From Cavenderia fasciculata (taxonomy: Eukaryota; Evosea; Eumycetozoa; Acytosteliales; Cavenderiaceae), in assembly GCF_000203815.1 (NCBI RefSeq), contig NW_004457703.1, positions 372,001 through 436,000 of the forward strand: 64,000 nt of DNA. Reading direction: 5' to 3'. Under the pieces are notes generated by a model. That model had not been told where the DNA came from. It ran no database searches and was given only the letters and a program-made list of their open reading frames with translations. This document shows positions 36,801 to 48,948 of this stretch, piece after piece. How positions within the stretch are numbered: the stretch's first letter is position 1; each line of letters opens with the position of its first letter. The position numbers and the translations under genes were made by a program.

Positions 36801-39540
36801 GATGTCAGTGTTTGGTTGAAGACCAAGAGGTCTGCCACAAATGATATCGGCGGTGCCGGGGGAAGGGACGCATCCAGGTGCTGGGATTCCACCAACTGTA
36901 ACCAAGGATTGCGCTGTAAATCCAGTACCTCTAATTGTGATGGGTAATGCATTGGAAAGTTTTGATAATCGTGGTTTGATCTCTGTTGCCACAGGTCCGA
37001 CGATAGTAATACCGGCGCCGGTAGAAAGATCGAATTTGAATTCTGTCTTTTCATTCACAATCAAACGTATTGTCTTTGCTTGGGTAGATGAACCGTATCC
37101 GGTACAAACGACCTTGGTATTTGAAGAAGGTGCGCATTGTCCAAGAACAATATCATCCAACATAAACTTTGTTGTGAAACCTTGACTAATTAGATCCAAA
37201 TTATCCCCTTTCATTTCAAATCCAGTACTTTTAAACTCGACTTGAGTTATTTTTGGGACTATAAACAGTAAATAAATAAATGTTAGTAACTATATAGCAA
37301 TCTCTACTATTACAATATTGTACGTACCTTTATATCTATAAATTTGGGTGGGAATTGTATACTCATGTTTATCAATTCTGATTGTACATGTAGCATCAAG
37401 AGCTGAAGTGATTGTTGTGTCTAAAGAGTAAGATGGAACATTAAACTCAACAATATTATCAGGTAATACATTTCCTTTGGCGATAATAGTATCACCTGCA
37501 GGGGTAACAAGTACAAGCTCAACTGCAAACCCTACGAATGTTTCTTCATCAATGGTTTTCAAATTAATTTTTGCCTTGTTTGATTTGAAAATTAAAGATT
37601 GAAATGTATTTTGGTCAACTGTAATGATTGGTTCTATAAAAATAATTTTAATATTAATATTTAATATATATATATCCATCTATCTACTTACTTTTAAATT
37701 GAAAAGGACCAAGGTGAATTGTCGGTCCATTTGTACCAAGTATCATTGCAATTTGACAGGATGCTCCAGCCGTAAAACCAGCTGAAGAGACGTCAAAGGA
37801 TAAAACATTGGAGATGACCCTAATAGTTGATGGGATAAATTGACTGGTTCCACAAATTACACTGACAGCAGTACCATCAGGTATAACACCGGTAAATCCT
37901 ATTCTCATGGTAGTAGTAACTGGGACAGTATTACTATCATAAAGAGCAAAAGATGGTACCGACATAATATGCAATCTTCCAATTTCTATAAATATAATAT
38001 AAAAAATAATAAAAATAATAATAATAATAAGTAAAAGTATTGTCTATTTAAAATTATTATTATTATAATTTACCAAAAGCATTTTGTAGTTGAATAATTT
38101 CGTTTCCAATGGTCAATGAAAGAGTGGCAGATGGGTTTTCAGCATTGAATTGACTCGTCAAGCAGGTAATAGAAGCCAATGTTGTTGGTTGTTGAATAAC
38201 ACATTCAATTCCATCAATGGTTAACAGAGTAGGGTGGCCAAAAAAGGTACCAGTGATTGTGACATACTCTGAACCAGAAATGATCAGCTTTCTTGATAGA
38301 ATATTTCCAATTTGTGAAGCTATTGAAAAAAATATCAATAAATAAAAAGTATAAATCAATGCCCAGATATACATATACATACCACTCGAAGTGAAATAAG
38401 TAAATGGTACTGGCACTCTATTTGCTAAAGTTCCATAGCTAACATCGGGTCTTAGTTCTAGATAAGAACCTGGAGCAATGTTGGGAATGATTGGAAGTGT
38501 ACAAGTGACCAAGCCATTTAAAAGATTTGCGCCTTGACATACGATTGAAAATTGACCACCAACTTGAACAAAAACAACTTGCAAGTTATCAATTGGTCTA
38601 TTGATATTAACATTGGCAGTAAAAGTTATTGCTTGAGCTTGACCGGAATAACCTCGGATTGGATTCATTCCCGTTAATATTAGATAATCTAATTAAATTA
38701 AATTTAAATTAATAATAATTAATAATTAATATACTCACTCCAACATATTCAATATAAATATAAATATAATATAAATACCATTAACATATATAGAAGTGAT
38801 AGACACAATGTAATCGGCTGGAGGATTGTAAAGGGATTGGTATTTGATTTTAGCGAGAAGAGTTGTTGGGGTATTGGGTGTTGATGCCAACGTGCATCTA
38901 ATGGTTGTATCTGCAATGGGATATTGAACAATACAAGGTATATCCTGTATTTGATCTGCTACAAAGAACACTTCTATGACATCACTAAAACTAGCGATGG
39001 GAATGAGATTTTCACCATAAATATCAATCTCCACATTTTGTAAATCAGTTAAAAGGTGTGATGTTGAGAATCCTATAATTTTTGAAGACTCTTTTAAAAA
39101 AAAAAAAGGTCAGCATTTAATTTTTCTTTCTTTAAATAAATAAATAACATACGTGCAAAATAGACCTGGACCGGGTTATAGTTGTCTACAACAATCTGGT
39201 ATGTAAGAACGACACCGCGTGGAGGAGGATTTCTTTGGGTGGATTGATCAAAACTAAAGACATGAATCAAATCACTTATACTGTATTCAAACTCCATTTG
39301 GACATCGTAAGTGATTGCATCACTTCTTCGTAAGACAACAGAGAGTTGGGAAGGATCTGCAACAACATTGTCCAGAGTGATCCAAACCACATCACCTCCA
39401 TAGAATATTGTTGGTTCGACATTGAATGATTCTACTTTGAGAACTAAAGTGGATAGTAGCAATAGACAAGATAATAGAATCATAACAAAGAAATGATCTT
39501 TGCCATAATAATAAGAATCTTTTTTTCGCTTTCTCTCCAT
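24860..39540 (-). CDS. A2: giant secreted TIG/DNase II/SdrD-like/lectin-like protein, full-length
   Basis: Sixteen exons: 39153-39540, 38779-39090, 38383-38688, 38074-38319, 37692-37985, 37328-37633, 36452-37258, 36317-36390, 36161-36201, 35839-36085, 35174-35767, 34007-35088, 31317-33928, 30158-31234, 27625-30069, 24860-27549. Phases close over 4506 residues. Layout: signal peptide (about 1-40), TIG exons 2-7 (130-790), DNase II (about 795-1236), middle domain (to about 1850), TIG cluster (about 1860-2270), SdrD-like modules with loops YLDQDNNN, YEDKNLNLRLD, FHDTNLNG and FIDLNRNN, Gly-Trp-Cys modules, and two bulb-lectin-like regions, the last in exon 16, which ends with a further SdrD-like module and the tail SWCDSC. 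No C-terminal membrane span or GPI-type tail is seen, so it is probably secreted. Architecture recalls dictyostelid adhesion proteins and colossins but with an inserted nuclease. The last intron (27550-27624) is 75 bases with no stop in frame. Confidence 0.88.
27550..27624 (-). other. Stop-free 75-base intron in A2
   Basis: GT-AG boundaries and homology with introns of A1 (4132-4223, 92 bases) and A3 (51621-51705, 85 bases) mark it as an intron, but its length is a multiple of three and it lacks a stop codon. Retention would insert a Lys-rich then hydrophobic 25-residue segment. Confidence 0.8.
34996..36728 (-). other. DNase II domain of A2
   Basis: Same order of motifs as in A1, starting CLGQSIS and ending at GRGGGAFC plus the following helix. 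Catalytic motifs are GHTKG (His905/Lys907) and ADHAK (His1174/Lys1176), both intact. CVGDSNR is conserved. The most variable part is between Y(F)CRPF and the TWEYAARTLGTQL block. Confidence 0.88.
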
Positions 39541-40170
39541 ACTTTCTCTCTCTCTATAAATATAAATATAAATGTTGAAAGAAATAGATAGATAGATAGA
39601 TAGATAGATAAATAATTATTATTGAAGAGGTATTATTTTGTTAATGTTTACAAAAAGAGAGAGGAAACGAGCGAAGTGAGGAGGAGGCCAATAGAACAAG
39701 AGTGTCAAAGCAAACTCGTGTGTGTTAATATCTGTTGTTTATGTTGCGATCCACCGTCACTCTGTACTGGGTCTGCACGCTGATACATGTATGTCATATT
39801 ATAGGTAGGTGGTCTGGTCGTAAAAAATGCCATCAGAAAGTCCATCTTCGCAAGGCAATAAAAACGAGGGAAACCATGGCAGATTTATTCGTAAATTGCT
39901 TAACATAGGCTAATCTAGGGGCCTATCCATCTTATGTTCATCGAATCACTCGTCAAAGAGACCTCCACTCCTCCCAATGTAAACCAAATGAAATGAATGC
40001 CTCTCCTAGTTTGTGTAGTTCTACATTTAATAGAGCTATAACTTAATGAGAGAAGATAGACAGATAGATATACATTCTTATTTATATTTATAATAATAAT
40101 AATAATAAATTAGACAAGTATTGACCGCTGACCAAGCAAGCAAGCAATTGCTTATTTTTAACTTCTCAGT
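39541..40170. promoter_or_regulatory. Shared bidirectional promoter of A2 and B2
   Basis: 630 bases between divergent start codons. It contains a GATA-type microsatellite (about 39584-39610), a segment matching the A3 upstream region almost base for base (about 39640-39900 against 63650-63950), and an 80-base block shared with the A1/B1 promoter (39900-39985). The A1/B1 version lacks the microsatellite. Shared blocks in all three copies support regulatory importance. Confidence 0.6.
39905..39926. promoter_or_regulatory. Inverted repeat ATAGGC-N10-GCCTAT, A2/B2 promoter
   Basis: Second copy of the element at 16520-16541, with perfect arms again and the same 10-base spacing. The flanking 60 bases to the right are also nearly unchanged. 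Confidence 0.45.
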
Positions 40171-43100
40171 ATGAAAATCATCAGCAGCTCCACACTTTTA
40201 TTATTATTGGTGTGTTTGCTTGCTTTTTTATCAGCTACTCCGAAAACGCTCGCACAAAGTATGTTCGTGAACTTCACCACCACCTTACACACAAACCTTC
40301 ATCATTATATATTTTGCTTATTTATTTACTTTATTTAATTTGTATTTGTATAATCATTAGATTGTTATAAAGACCCAAATAATGTTAGAAATTGGTGGGT
40401 AGTTAGAAAACTACCAGGTAGTAATCATTACATCTACTTTGATGATACAGGTGCCATTGAAGGTGGTTCAGAGTATCGTGACAGATTAAGTTTACTCGTA
40501 TCGAGATTAGGTGAACAAGGTACTGAATACTTTGCATTTAATAATAAACCTTATTACAATGACTTTGAGGAGGAGACAACAACCAAACCACCAAGCTACG
40601 GAGAGGTTGCACCAACAGTCATTAAACAACTAATTCAGAGGACTGAATCGCTCAAATCCCTTTCCAAGGGTATCGTATCGTACAGTACATCAAGTAGATC
40701 AGGTTACTATTTAAAGCATTCGTTACAAGGATTCCCAGTACCTATTAGACCATCTACTACAGAATCACCATCAGCGTCATCATCTGTCAAGACACCACTC
40801 ACACATCCAAATGAATGGTTACCAACAGACTTTGTAACCGATCCAAAGGAGATAGATACTACTAGTCTTTCGTACGGACACATCTTTATCTGTCAATCGT
40901 TTGATAATATCGATACAAGTCAAATTGCTAAAGCATTGGATGCAGCCGATCCATACATTTATGCTACCAACATTGTAGATAGTGCCTCTAGATCGTTGCT
41001 TTCACCTTTATTTATCGAAAATAGAGTACCTGCAAGCACGTCCACTTCGTCTGACGGTAGAATTAAATCATCTTCAAGTATTACATCTCTTTGGCAATCA
41101 ACAGCTTCAACTTTAAGTTTAAGTTTAACTTTACCTTTAAAATATGTATGTAATATAATCATAATATATATATAATGAATCATTATATTAATATTTGTCT
41201 ATCTTTTATTTAGAAAATGAATGGAGTTAAAAATATTATTGAAGTAAAGATTCCAAATAGATTTTCAGAGGTGTTTGGTATTCCAGTTGGTTCATCACAA
41301 TTCTCATCAAATCTAGAGATGAATAGTATTGCATTCTCGGATTCCAATATTTTGGAAAGTGGTACACTTTGTGTTGGTGATTTTGGTTATGCAACCACTC
41401 AACCAGGTACCATTGTATGTATTGCACAAGTTCCAGCCAACATTCTCAAGTTTATGCGTATGTGTACAAACAAGTTTGTTGTTTCGGTTGATGGTCAAGA
41501 ACAGGTGGTTACATCACACACCACATTCAACGGACCTTTGTTGATTGACACGAGTTTTGTGGAAGGTGGTGGCAAGCCAATACCACCAAGTTATACAACA
41601 CAATACTACCAAGCATTATCGAGTGCTGGTAATCTATTGCCACATACTGCCTACTCTCATCTTCCAACTGACATGCTGTCTGTTGGTTGTAATAGACAGT
41701 GTCTCAATAGTTTTATGGAAGGTTTGACTCAAAGTACTGACAAGAATGGGTTCATTACCTACTCTGAATCACGTTCTCAAACCATCCAAGTTTACCTCAC
41801 CTCAACAATGCCAGGTTCTGTAGCAGTCTCTGTCGTCGGACTAGACCAATCTCAAAAGATTATTCCATTTACCCAGTTGAAAGGTGCTCTCTTCCCAAGC
41901 CAAGATACTGATAACAATATTGTCCTTGTCTATCGTACACTCCAAATGCTTGCAGATATTGTCGACAAACGAATCATTCAAGAAGGATCACTCTTGATTG
42001 ACGACTTGTCATTTATCTTGTCCATTGCACCTAATAATATCGGTCTTGTCAACGGTCTCGCCAACACACCAATCAACCTTGCCTCTCCATGCATGGAAGA
42101 GGTATTACGTGCATTCTCCAATGCACTCATCAAATCAGTATCCAACAATCAACTATACGATGTCTCTGCATTGTTATTCCCAACCCCATCCACCATTCAT
42201 TCAGAATCATCAAGTTATTTTGTTGCCTTCTATCGTGGTCTTGTAAATGCCATGTCCGTGACACTTGGTCAACTTGCATTCCCCAACACTCTACAACACA
42301 ACCATCTTTTAGATAGTTGTACTGGCTTGCCTGTTGATATTGAAAACTATCGTAACGATCGTGAAGTATCACCAACCAAAGGAATCTACAACGAGGGTTG
42401 GGTAACTGCCTATCTCTATGATTTGATCGACTCTAATGATGATTCTGACCAAAGTGCTCTTCCAACGACCCAACAACACCGTCGTGCCCTTTTTGATGAT
42501 AATTCCGATCACCCAGTACCACTCTATGCCATCGTCGAATCTATCCAAAAGGTTGTACAAGTTTCAACTCAACCAAGTGTCCTTGACTTTACCAATTCAT
42601 TGGTCTCCGTCCTAGGATCCAGAAAGCTGGTTCGGGAGTTGTATTCAATTGATACTATCATGCAATACAATAACATCTTTTATGTGTGTCCTGTGACCCC
42701 TGGTCCAGCCCCTCCCCTTCCAAGTGACAGAGACCCAACATTACAAGAATTCTTTATGTCCAAGTTGGTTGGTGATGCCGATATTCATTCATTACCATTG
42801 CAACAAATAGAAACCATCCTTTCATTGTGGGCACAAGACGACAACACACCAATCATGAAAAATCAAGCTCTTCAATATCTTTATTCGAGTGCGTTTAAAA
42901 ATATGGTTGGTGATCCAAAACTAACCAACATCCTCAAACCTTTTGATGCATCAATGTGTCAATTTGGTTCGTTGGATCGTCCCATCACACCACTTGGTAT
43001 TCAACTTTTAACAAAGTATTTGGGAATGGTGAGAGATATTGGAGTCATCGCTGAACAACATCTTGGTGGTGTTTTAACAGTTCGAACCTACAAGGATATT

Positions 43101-46100
43101 TCAGTTGTCTTGTTTAAAGATAAAATATGCTCGTTTACGGTAACCAACAATATTCACCAAGCAGTCAATCAATGTCCATGTACCCCAATGGTCAAATCAA
43201 TTACACCTCTTAGTGGTCCATTAACTCGAGTCACTCAATTAACTATAACTGGTCGTAATTTGGATAATGCCTACTTTAAAGTAGCAGAGGTTGATTGCAT
43301 GTCAAATTCAGGTTCAATCGATCCTGGTCTAGAAACATTGATTTGCGAGTTTCCAACATTTGCCGGTACCCACACCATAACCTATGGTAGAGAAGGTGGA
43401 GCTTCTCTTAATTGGATCTCAGTGACTACATTTTCATTCACAGTCGATGCACCTCAAATCAATCGTATTACACCCAATTCAAACGTCCCAACAAATAATG
43501 CAATGGTAGCTATTTACGGAACCAACTTTTTCCCACCTCCTTTAACGGGTGATGTAATCAATCGTGATGGTATTCAATTATTTATCAATCATGTAGAATT
43601 CCCTATAGAGACAACAGATCATGTCGGATCAGAAAACATTATTTATTTTAAAACAAATAATGTTGGTACAAAAAAGTATGTAAAAAAAAAAGAATTATCT
43701 TTAACTGTTCTATTATAGTTAACTTTTTTTTTTTTAGTCTAGTTTCAATTAAGATCAGAGGAAAAGAATCAAATATGATAAATATTAGAATGTCAACACC
43801 TACAGTTTCTTCAATTAATATTTTCCCATTGACAAGTTTACGTACCAACTCTGAAAATATTCAAACACCAGTTACCGTCACAGGAACAAACTTTGGTCTA
43901 AATGAAGAAGAAATCACTGCATTTGTTGGTCCAAATGAATGTGATAGTATAGAGGTCATAACCCAAAACTCGTTTATTTGTAATGCACCAACTGGAAGAG
44001 GTATGGGTCACCGAGTAAAGGTTCAAATCGGTGACCAAGTGGCGCTCTCTTCTCAAACACTCAATTACGCCAAACCTTCAATCTACCAAGTTATCGTCAA
44101 TGGAACCTATCCAACTGGTCCAACCAAATTTTTCTGGATTGTCGGAACTGATTTTGGTACAACTCAATCAGATAGAACTGATATCCATGTTTATTTCAAG
44201 CATCAAGATACAAAACTCAAAGAACTTCACACCAAACCAGCAGATTGCAAAAATGCACTGGAGTTATGCCAAGATTTCCCTTTTATTTATTATAAGTCTT
44301 TTAGTCGAAAACCTCAAGACGGTGAGGAGGAGGTTTGGGTACCATCCAAAGATATCGAACAAGCCAACAAAAATGAACCAAATTTGGAATGTCTCATTTG
44401 TTATTTTGGAAGTGCAGTTGGAGCTGGATGGGAGATTGAAAGTGTCGAGTTTGATGGAAGAAAATCAGTTTTTAATCAATCTGCAAAAACATTGGGTTAC
44501 CTCAAAGAACTCAAATATTCTCTTCCAGTGGTCGACGAGGTGAAAGCAGAGAATGGCTTGCCAACAAATGGAGGTGAAACATTCCGTCTCCTTTCCGATG
44601 AAGGTGTATTCCCTCCAAACGAAATGCTCAACACTGAAATCGACCAAGACACCGGTGTCCCTACTCCAACACAACGTTTTGAAATTGACTCTACCTATAG
44701 TAACATGACAATTGGTAGTTTTAAAGTCGATTTTGATCATATTAATTGGATAGACTCTAAAACAATCGAAGCAACTTTACCACCTGGATATGGTGCCAAT
44801 TTACTTATTAAATTATATGTTGGTAAACAATATGCAGAGAGTAGAAAAATTAGTTATGATCGTATGTATATATTTGAAAATATTTTATTTGTTTATTTAT
44901 TAATTATCATTTTTTATTTATTTTTAGCACCTAGATTATTAGAAGGATTATTTGGAGGACCTGAAGAAGGAGGAAATGTAATTGATATTTTGGGATACAA
45001 TTTCCTACCCTATCAATTTGTTCATCAATTTCAAACACCAATCCCATCAATGACAGTAAAAATCAATGCAAAGCAATGTCGTTCGGTTTTATGGGTCAAC
45101 CATAACCGTGTTTTATGTGAGGTACCTCCTGGAGTAGGAAAACAATTGCATATTGATGTGGTCGTTGGTGGACAAGAAACTAGAATTGTCAACGATTATT
45201 ACTCTTATTATCGCAACGAACCAGAACCTCCAAGCATCTGGACCACGATTTTCATCACAGTTACAGTGACCACAACCGTCTCTGTTACTGGTGGGCATAG
45301 ATTCTTGACCTACGGAGGTAACGCTGCTAATTATAACGGTTACCAACGAATAGAACAAGAAGATTTGAATAATGGTGAAAGGAGATGGATTGAACTAACG
45401 AGATTTGGATTTGAACGTCACGCTTCTGACTTGTTGCTCACCACACTTGCCGCCGATGGACCACCTGAACCTGGAACTATCGTTCTCAGCTTTGTCATTC
45501 CACCAGGTGGTGGTCGAGTTGGGCACAGATACGTTGATGGTCTATTCCGTAGTCCCCTCAACACATTAGTCTCTTACAAATCACCCGTCCTGACCAACGT
45601 CAATTTCATGCAATTGGGGTACCTCTTACGACTACAAGGTTCAGACTTGGGTCTTCCTCAATTCCGCGGTGATATTTCCATTCAAGTTGGTACTACCAAG
45701 TGTGCTCTTCGTAGCATTTCAACGGATGCTGCAACGGCCACATGTTACAATTTCAAGACGATTTGTACGAAAAATCAACCAGATCTGGTTGTTACAATCA
45801 CCTTTAAGAGACAAACATCCAACTTTTACACTTTACCACCCAATCCAAGTTGTTCCGACGACCAAGTTGATAATCCAAGACCATCTGTCCCAACACTTGT
45901 TATCGTCGCCGTCATCGCCGTTCCCCTTCTTATCGGTGCTGCATGTATTATTTTTGCACCTGAATGCCTTGCCTTTGCCCTTACGATTTCAGGTTTGACA
46001 AAGGGAACATCAACAGCCTTTACCATCATTTATGGTGTCTTTACCGTATCACAATTAACAAATGTTATTAATGTACTCACTATCCTAACAAGAGAAGAGT

Positions 46101-48181
46101 TTATTGTTAACGGACCAAATGTAAAAGTTGTAGTTAAAAGTGGAACAGTCGTTAAAACTTATTATTCTGGTGAAACAATTCCAGCCCTCTCAGATCCATT
46201 TGCAGTTATTGAAATTTATGATTTAGGTAAATAGAAAAAACTATAATAATTATTTAGAATATATTATATTAATTAATTTTTTATATTGTAATAATATTAT
46301 TATTTATTTATTTTATTTTATTTTATTTTATTTTAGGATTATTTTCAACAGTACCATTAATACCACAAGAAGGTGTGCCAATTTATTTGGAATCAATTTA
46401 TTATACAGTTCCACAATATTATTTAGATGGAATGGAAATGACATGTTCAAATGTTGAAGATATTACAACTACTCCTTCAACAGTGATGACTCAATGTTTG
46501 GTACCACCATATGTTGGAGGAGACCTTACCAAAGAGGTTGTAGTAAAATTGGGTGGAATTGCAATTTCAGAGACCTATTCAATTACCTATGAAGGAGAAC
46601 CAAAACCTCTCCCCTATGTCGATTATTTCAAAGGAAGAGTTTATTATGATCAAAACAACAACAATATTTTCAACTCTGTCTTTGATCGCCCAGCTGAAAA
46701 GATTATTATTCAAATCAAACAAGGTTCAACAGTGGTAGCTCAAACAATGACCAATATGGATGGTTATTATGCATTCCCCAGTGTCGATGTTACTTCGATG
46801 ACACCCAAACCAACTCTCTATGTGTTACCAAGCCAACAACAACCAGAACACCATGTAACCCAACCACTTTCGTTTATCATCCCAAGAAACAACCTCCGAG
46901 TAAAAGCAACTTTTTCAGGAACTGATATAGCTTTACTCGTCGAGTTACAAGATTATGGGTGTCAAGGAACTACAACTACACCACCATCAAACAACATTGC
47001 ACCAAACGAGAATGTCGAATTACAATATGGCCTTTATCAATATACTTATGGTACTGATGGATTGATTCATCCAGGTATGACATTTTGGCCATCATTCCAA
47101 TCGTATTGTATGATGACATTATTTGAAAATTATTTCTTAATTGGTTATAGTATGTAGTAGTAGAAACAAAAAACAAAATAGATATAAATTTATATTAACT
47201 ATTTTTATTTCCTTTTTATTTTACTTTTTTTTTAGAACATAGATATGATTATCAATTTTATTTTGATATAAATTCAAATGGTAAGATGGACCCATCAGAA
47301 ATTGGATTGGAGTATTATATGCCTAGAGCATTGATTAAAGCAATATCAAATCAACCAAAATTATTAAAGAGAGATATAGTGGTTGATAGGGCCACAAGAA
47401 AGACATGGGTTGATTTTGCAGCCCACACTGATCTATATTTCTACAACGATATGCCATCGGAAATCACAAACTACACCATTGCTCTCAATGGATACGGTTT
47501 GTCCATCCCAAATCCAACAGTCGCCACTCGTTTAACAGTAAACGTCCCAATGTTTATCGAAAAAACACTTGTTACAATGTTTGGCAAAAGTAATGGATTA
47601 GTTACAGACTTTTCTCTATCATTGCCATTTGGTTTATTCAAAACTACCTACTTTGACAATATGAGACCATTATTTGCATTTAATCAAGCTGTCATTAAAC
47701 TTGATTCAGATGGTGATATTCTTGTTAAAGTTTTTAAAGATCTCGATGGTTCCTTGGTTGGATCTTATCCAACAGGTTCATCATCAGGTATTCAAGAATA
47801 TACAATTCCTTTGGTTGGTCATAATATTGAGGTTATTGATAAATGTATGTATTAAAGAAATATAGTACAAAATTTACAACAAGAATCTTTACTTATTTAT
47901 TCTTTTTTTTTTTAGCAATTTTTACCAAAGTACAAAGAGTTCAAGGATTATTAACAATTGAAATTACAGATAGATTCAATATATTTAGAAATGTCAGATA
48001 TATTATGGATGGTGATGAATTGGAATGCCAACGATTCGTAGATGCACCAACCATTTGCCACCGTGAAATTTTTGGTGATGAAGATGTTGTCATCATGACA
48101 TCAATATCAATTATTCTGGATGGTAATCATTTATCACAACCCTATTTCTTTACAATTATGCCTTCTGATCCAACAAGTTAA
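40171..48181 (+). CDS. B2: giant secreted DNase II-like (catalytic motifs lost)/TIG protein, intact
   Basis: Eight exons: 40171-40258, 40361-41145, 41214-43675, 43738-44861, 44928-46226, 46337-47149, 47236-47844, 47916-48181. Phases close over 2481 residues. Signal peptide with Leu-rich core (residues 1 to about 28), DNase II-like domain (31 to about 385), a middle domain with YNEGWVTAYLYDLID and a Cys-containing end, TIG domains from about 920 onward, hydrophobic hairpin in exon 5, SdrD-like module in exon 6 (VYYDQNNNNIF), Ca-type loop FDINSNGKMD in exon 7 and a final Cys-containing exon. Intron 4 (44862-44927, 66 bases) has no in-frame stop, so an ORF finder reads through it. Transcribed away from A2 and toward A3. 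This is the reference copy for judging B1. Confidence 0.88.
40363..41490 (+). other. DNase II-like pseudoenzyme domain of B2
   Basis: Same fold markers as B1. Leu130-Ser131-Lys132 stands where the first catalytic His-x-Lys should be, and no His is present around residues 326-340 where the second belongs. CVGD is kept but the following NR and the RGGG motif are not. Because both B copies share these losses, loss of the catalytic motifs predates the duplication and is not recent damage. Confidence 0.78.
44862..44927 (+). other. Stop-free 66-base intron in B2
   Basis: Donor GTATGT and acceptor TTTTTAG match the B1 intron at 21469-21548 (80 bases). In B2 the length is a multiple of three with no stop, and retention would add 22 mostly hydrophobic residues between two TIG-type domains. 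Confidence 0.8.
45892..46075 (+). other. Internal hydrophobic hairpin of B2
   Basis: Two hydrophobic stretches (TLVIVAVIAVPLLIGAACI and one around AFTIIYGVFTVSQL) lie in the middle of an otherwise soluble, secreted-type protein. Position corresponds to B1 22500-22690. Sequence differs from B1 while hydrophobic character is kept, which points to function. Confidence 0.55.
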
Positions 48182-48948
48182 AAAAAAAAAGTAACAATAA
48201 ACAAATTCAATTTTTTTTTTTTCCAAAGGTAATTGTTATGGATAATGATAATCGTAAATTATATTGGACGTTGGTACACATAGATTAACTGATTTTGATG
48301 ATGCCAATAAATAAGTAAAAATTATTAATATAGATTGTTTTAATTGTTTTTTTTTTTGTGAGTCATTTCTTTATTGTCTTATTTTTTTGATCTAAAAATC
48401 TCTCTATTGTCGGTTTTCATTCAACAAATTGGTAACAACAACAAGTATTAGTAGTGAAAATGTTGAACAATAATCAATGAAATAGATAGCACAGATAGAT
48501 AGATAGGTTAATAATAATAAAACGAATTGTTTGTTGGATGGGTATAATGTATATTCCTCCCTTAAAAAAAAAACAAATAATTATTTATTTATTTATTATT
48601 ATTCATCAATAATATCCCAATTACCAAAAAGGATATTGTTGATTTATTTCATCTCTTTTTTGATTAGTTTTGGAATCCATTTATCTCAAATATATAACAT
48701 ATATTAGATGATTGTATTAGTATAATATAATATAATAGTATTTCTATTCAACAAGGTATTTGTGATATACTTTGATATTAAAATCATTTGAATATAGATG
48801 AGTACAGAGTACCACACAGAGAATGAAATAAAGGTTTTTAGAATGGATGACAGCTATTCTAGATTGTGAAAAAAATCAATCAAAAAATTCATGTTACTAA
48901 ATTAATTATTATTATTTTATTTATTATTATTATTTTTGTTTTTGTTTT
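48182..48948. other. Convergent AT-rich spacer between B2 and A3
   Basis: 767 bases with no supported gene. Homopolymer and short simple repeats dominate. The last 110 bases match the spacer before the A2 stop codon; the extra 640 bases are absent between B1 and A2, so this is an insertion here or a deletion there. Confidence 0.65.

Noticed and set aside
43708-43720. Alternative acceptor TTATAG for B2 exon 4
   Set aside because: The acceptor at 43737 aligns with B1 and keeps the reading phase; the upstream one would shift the frame.
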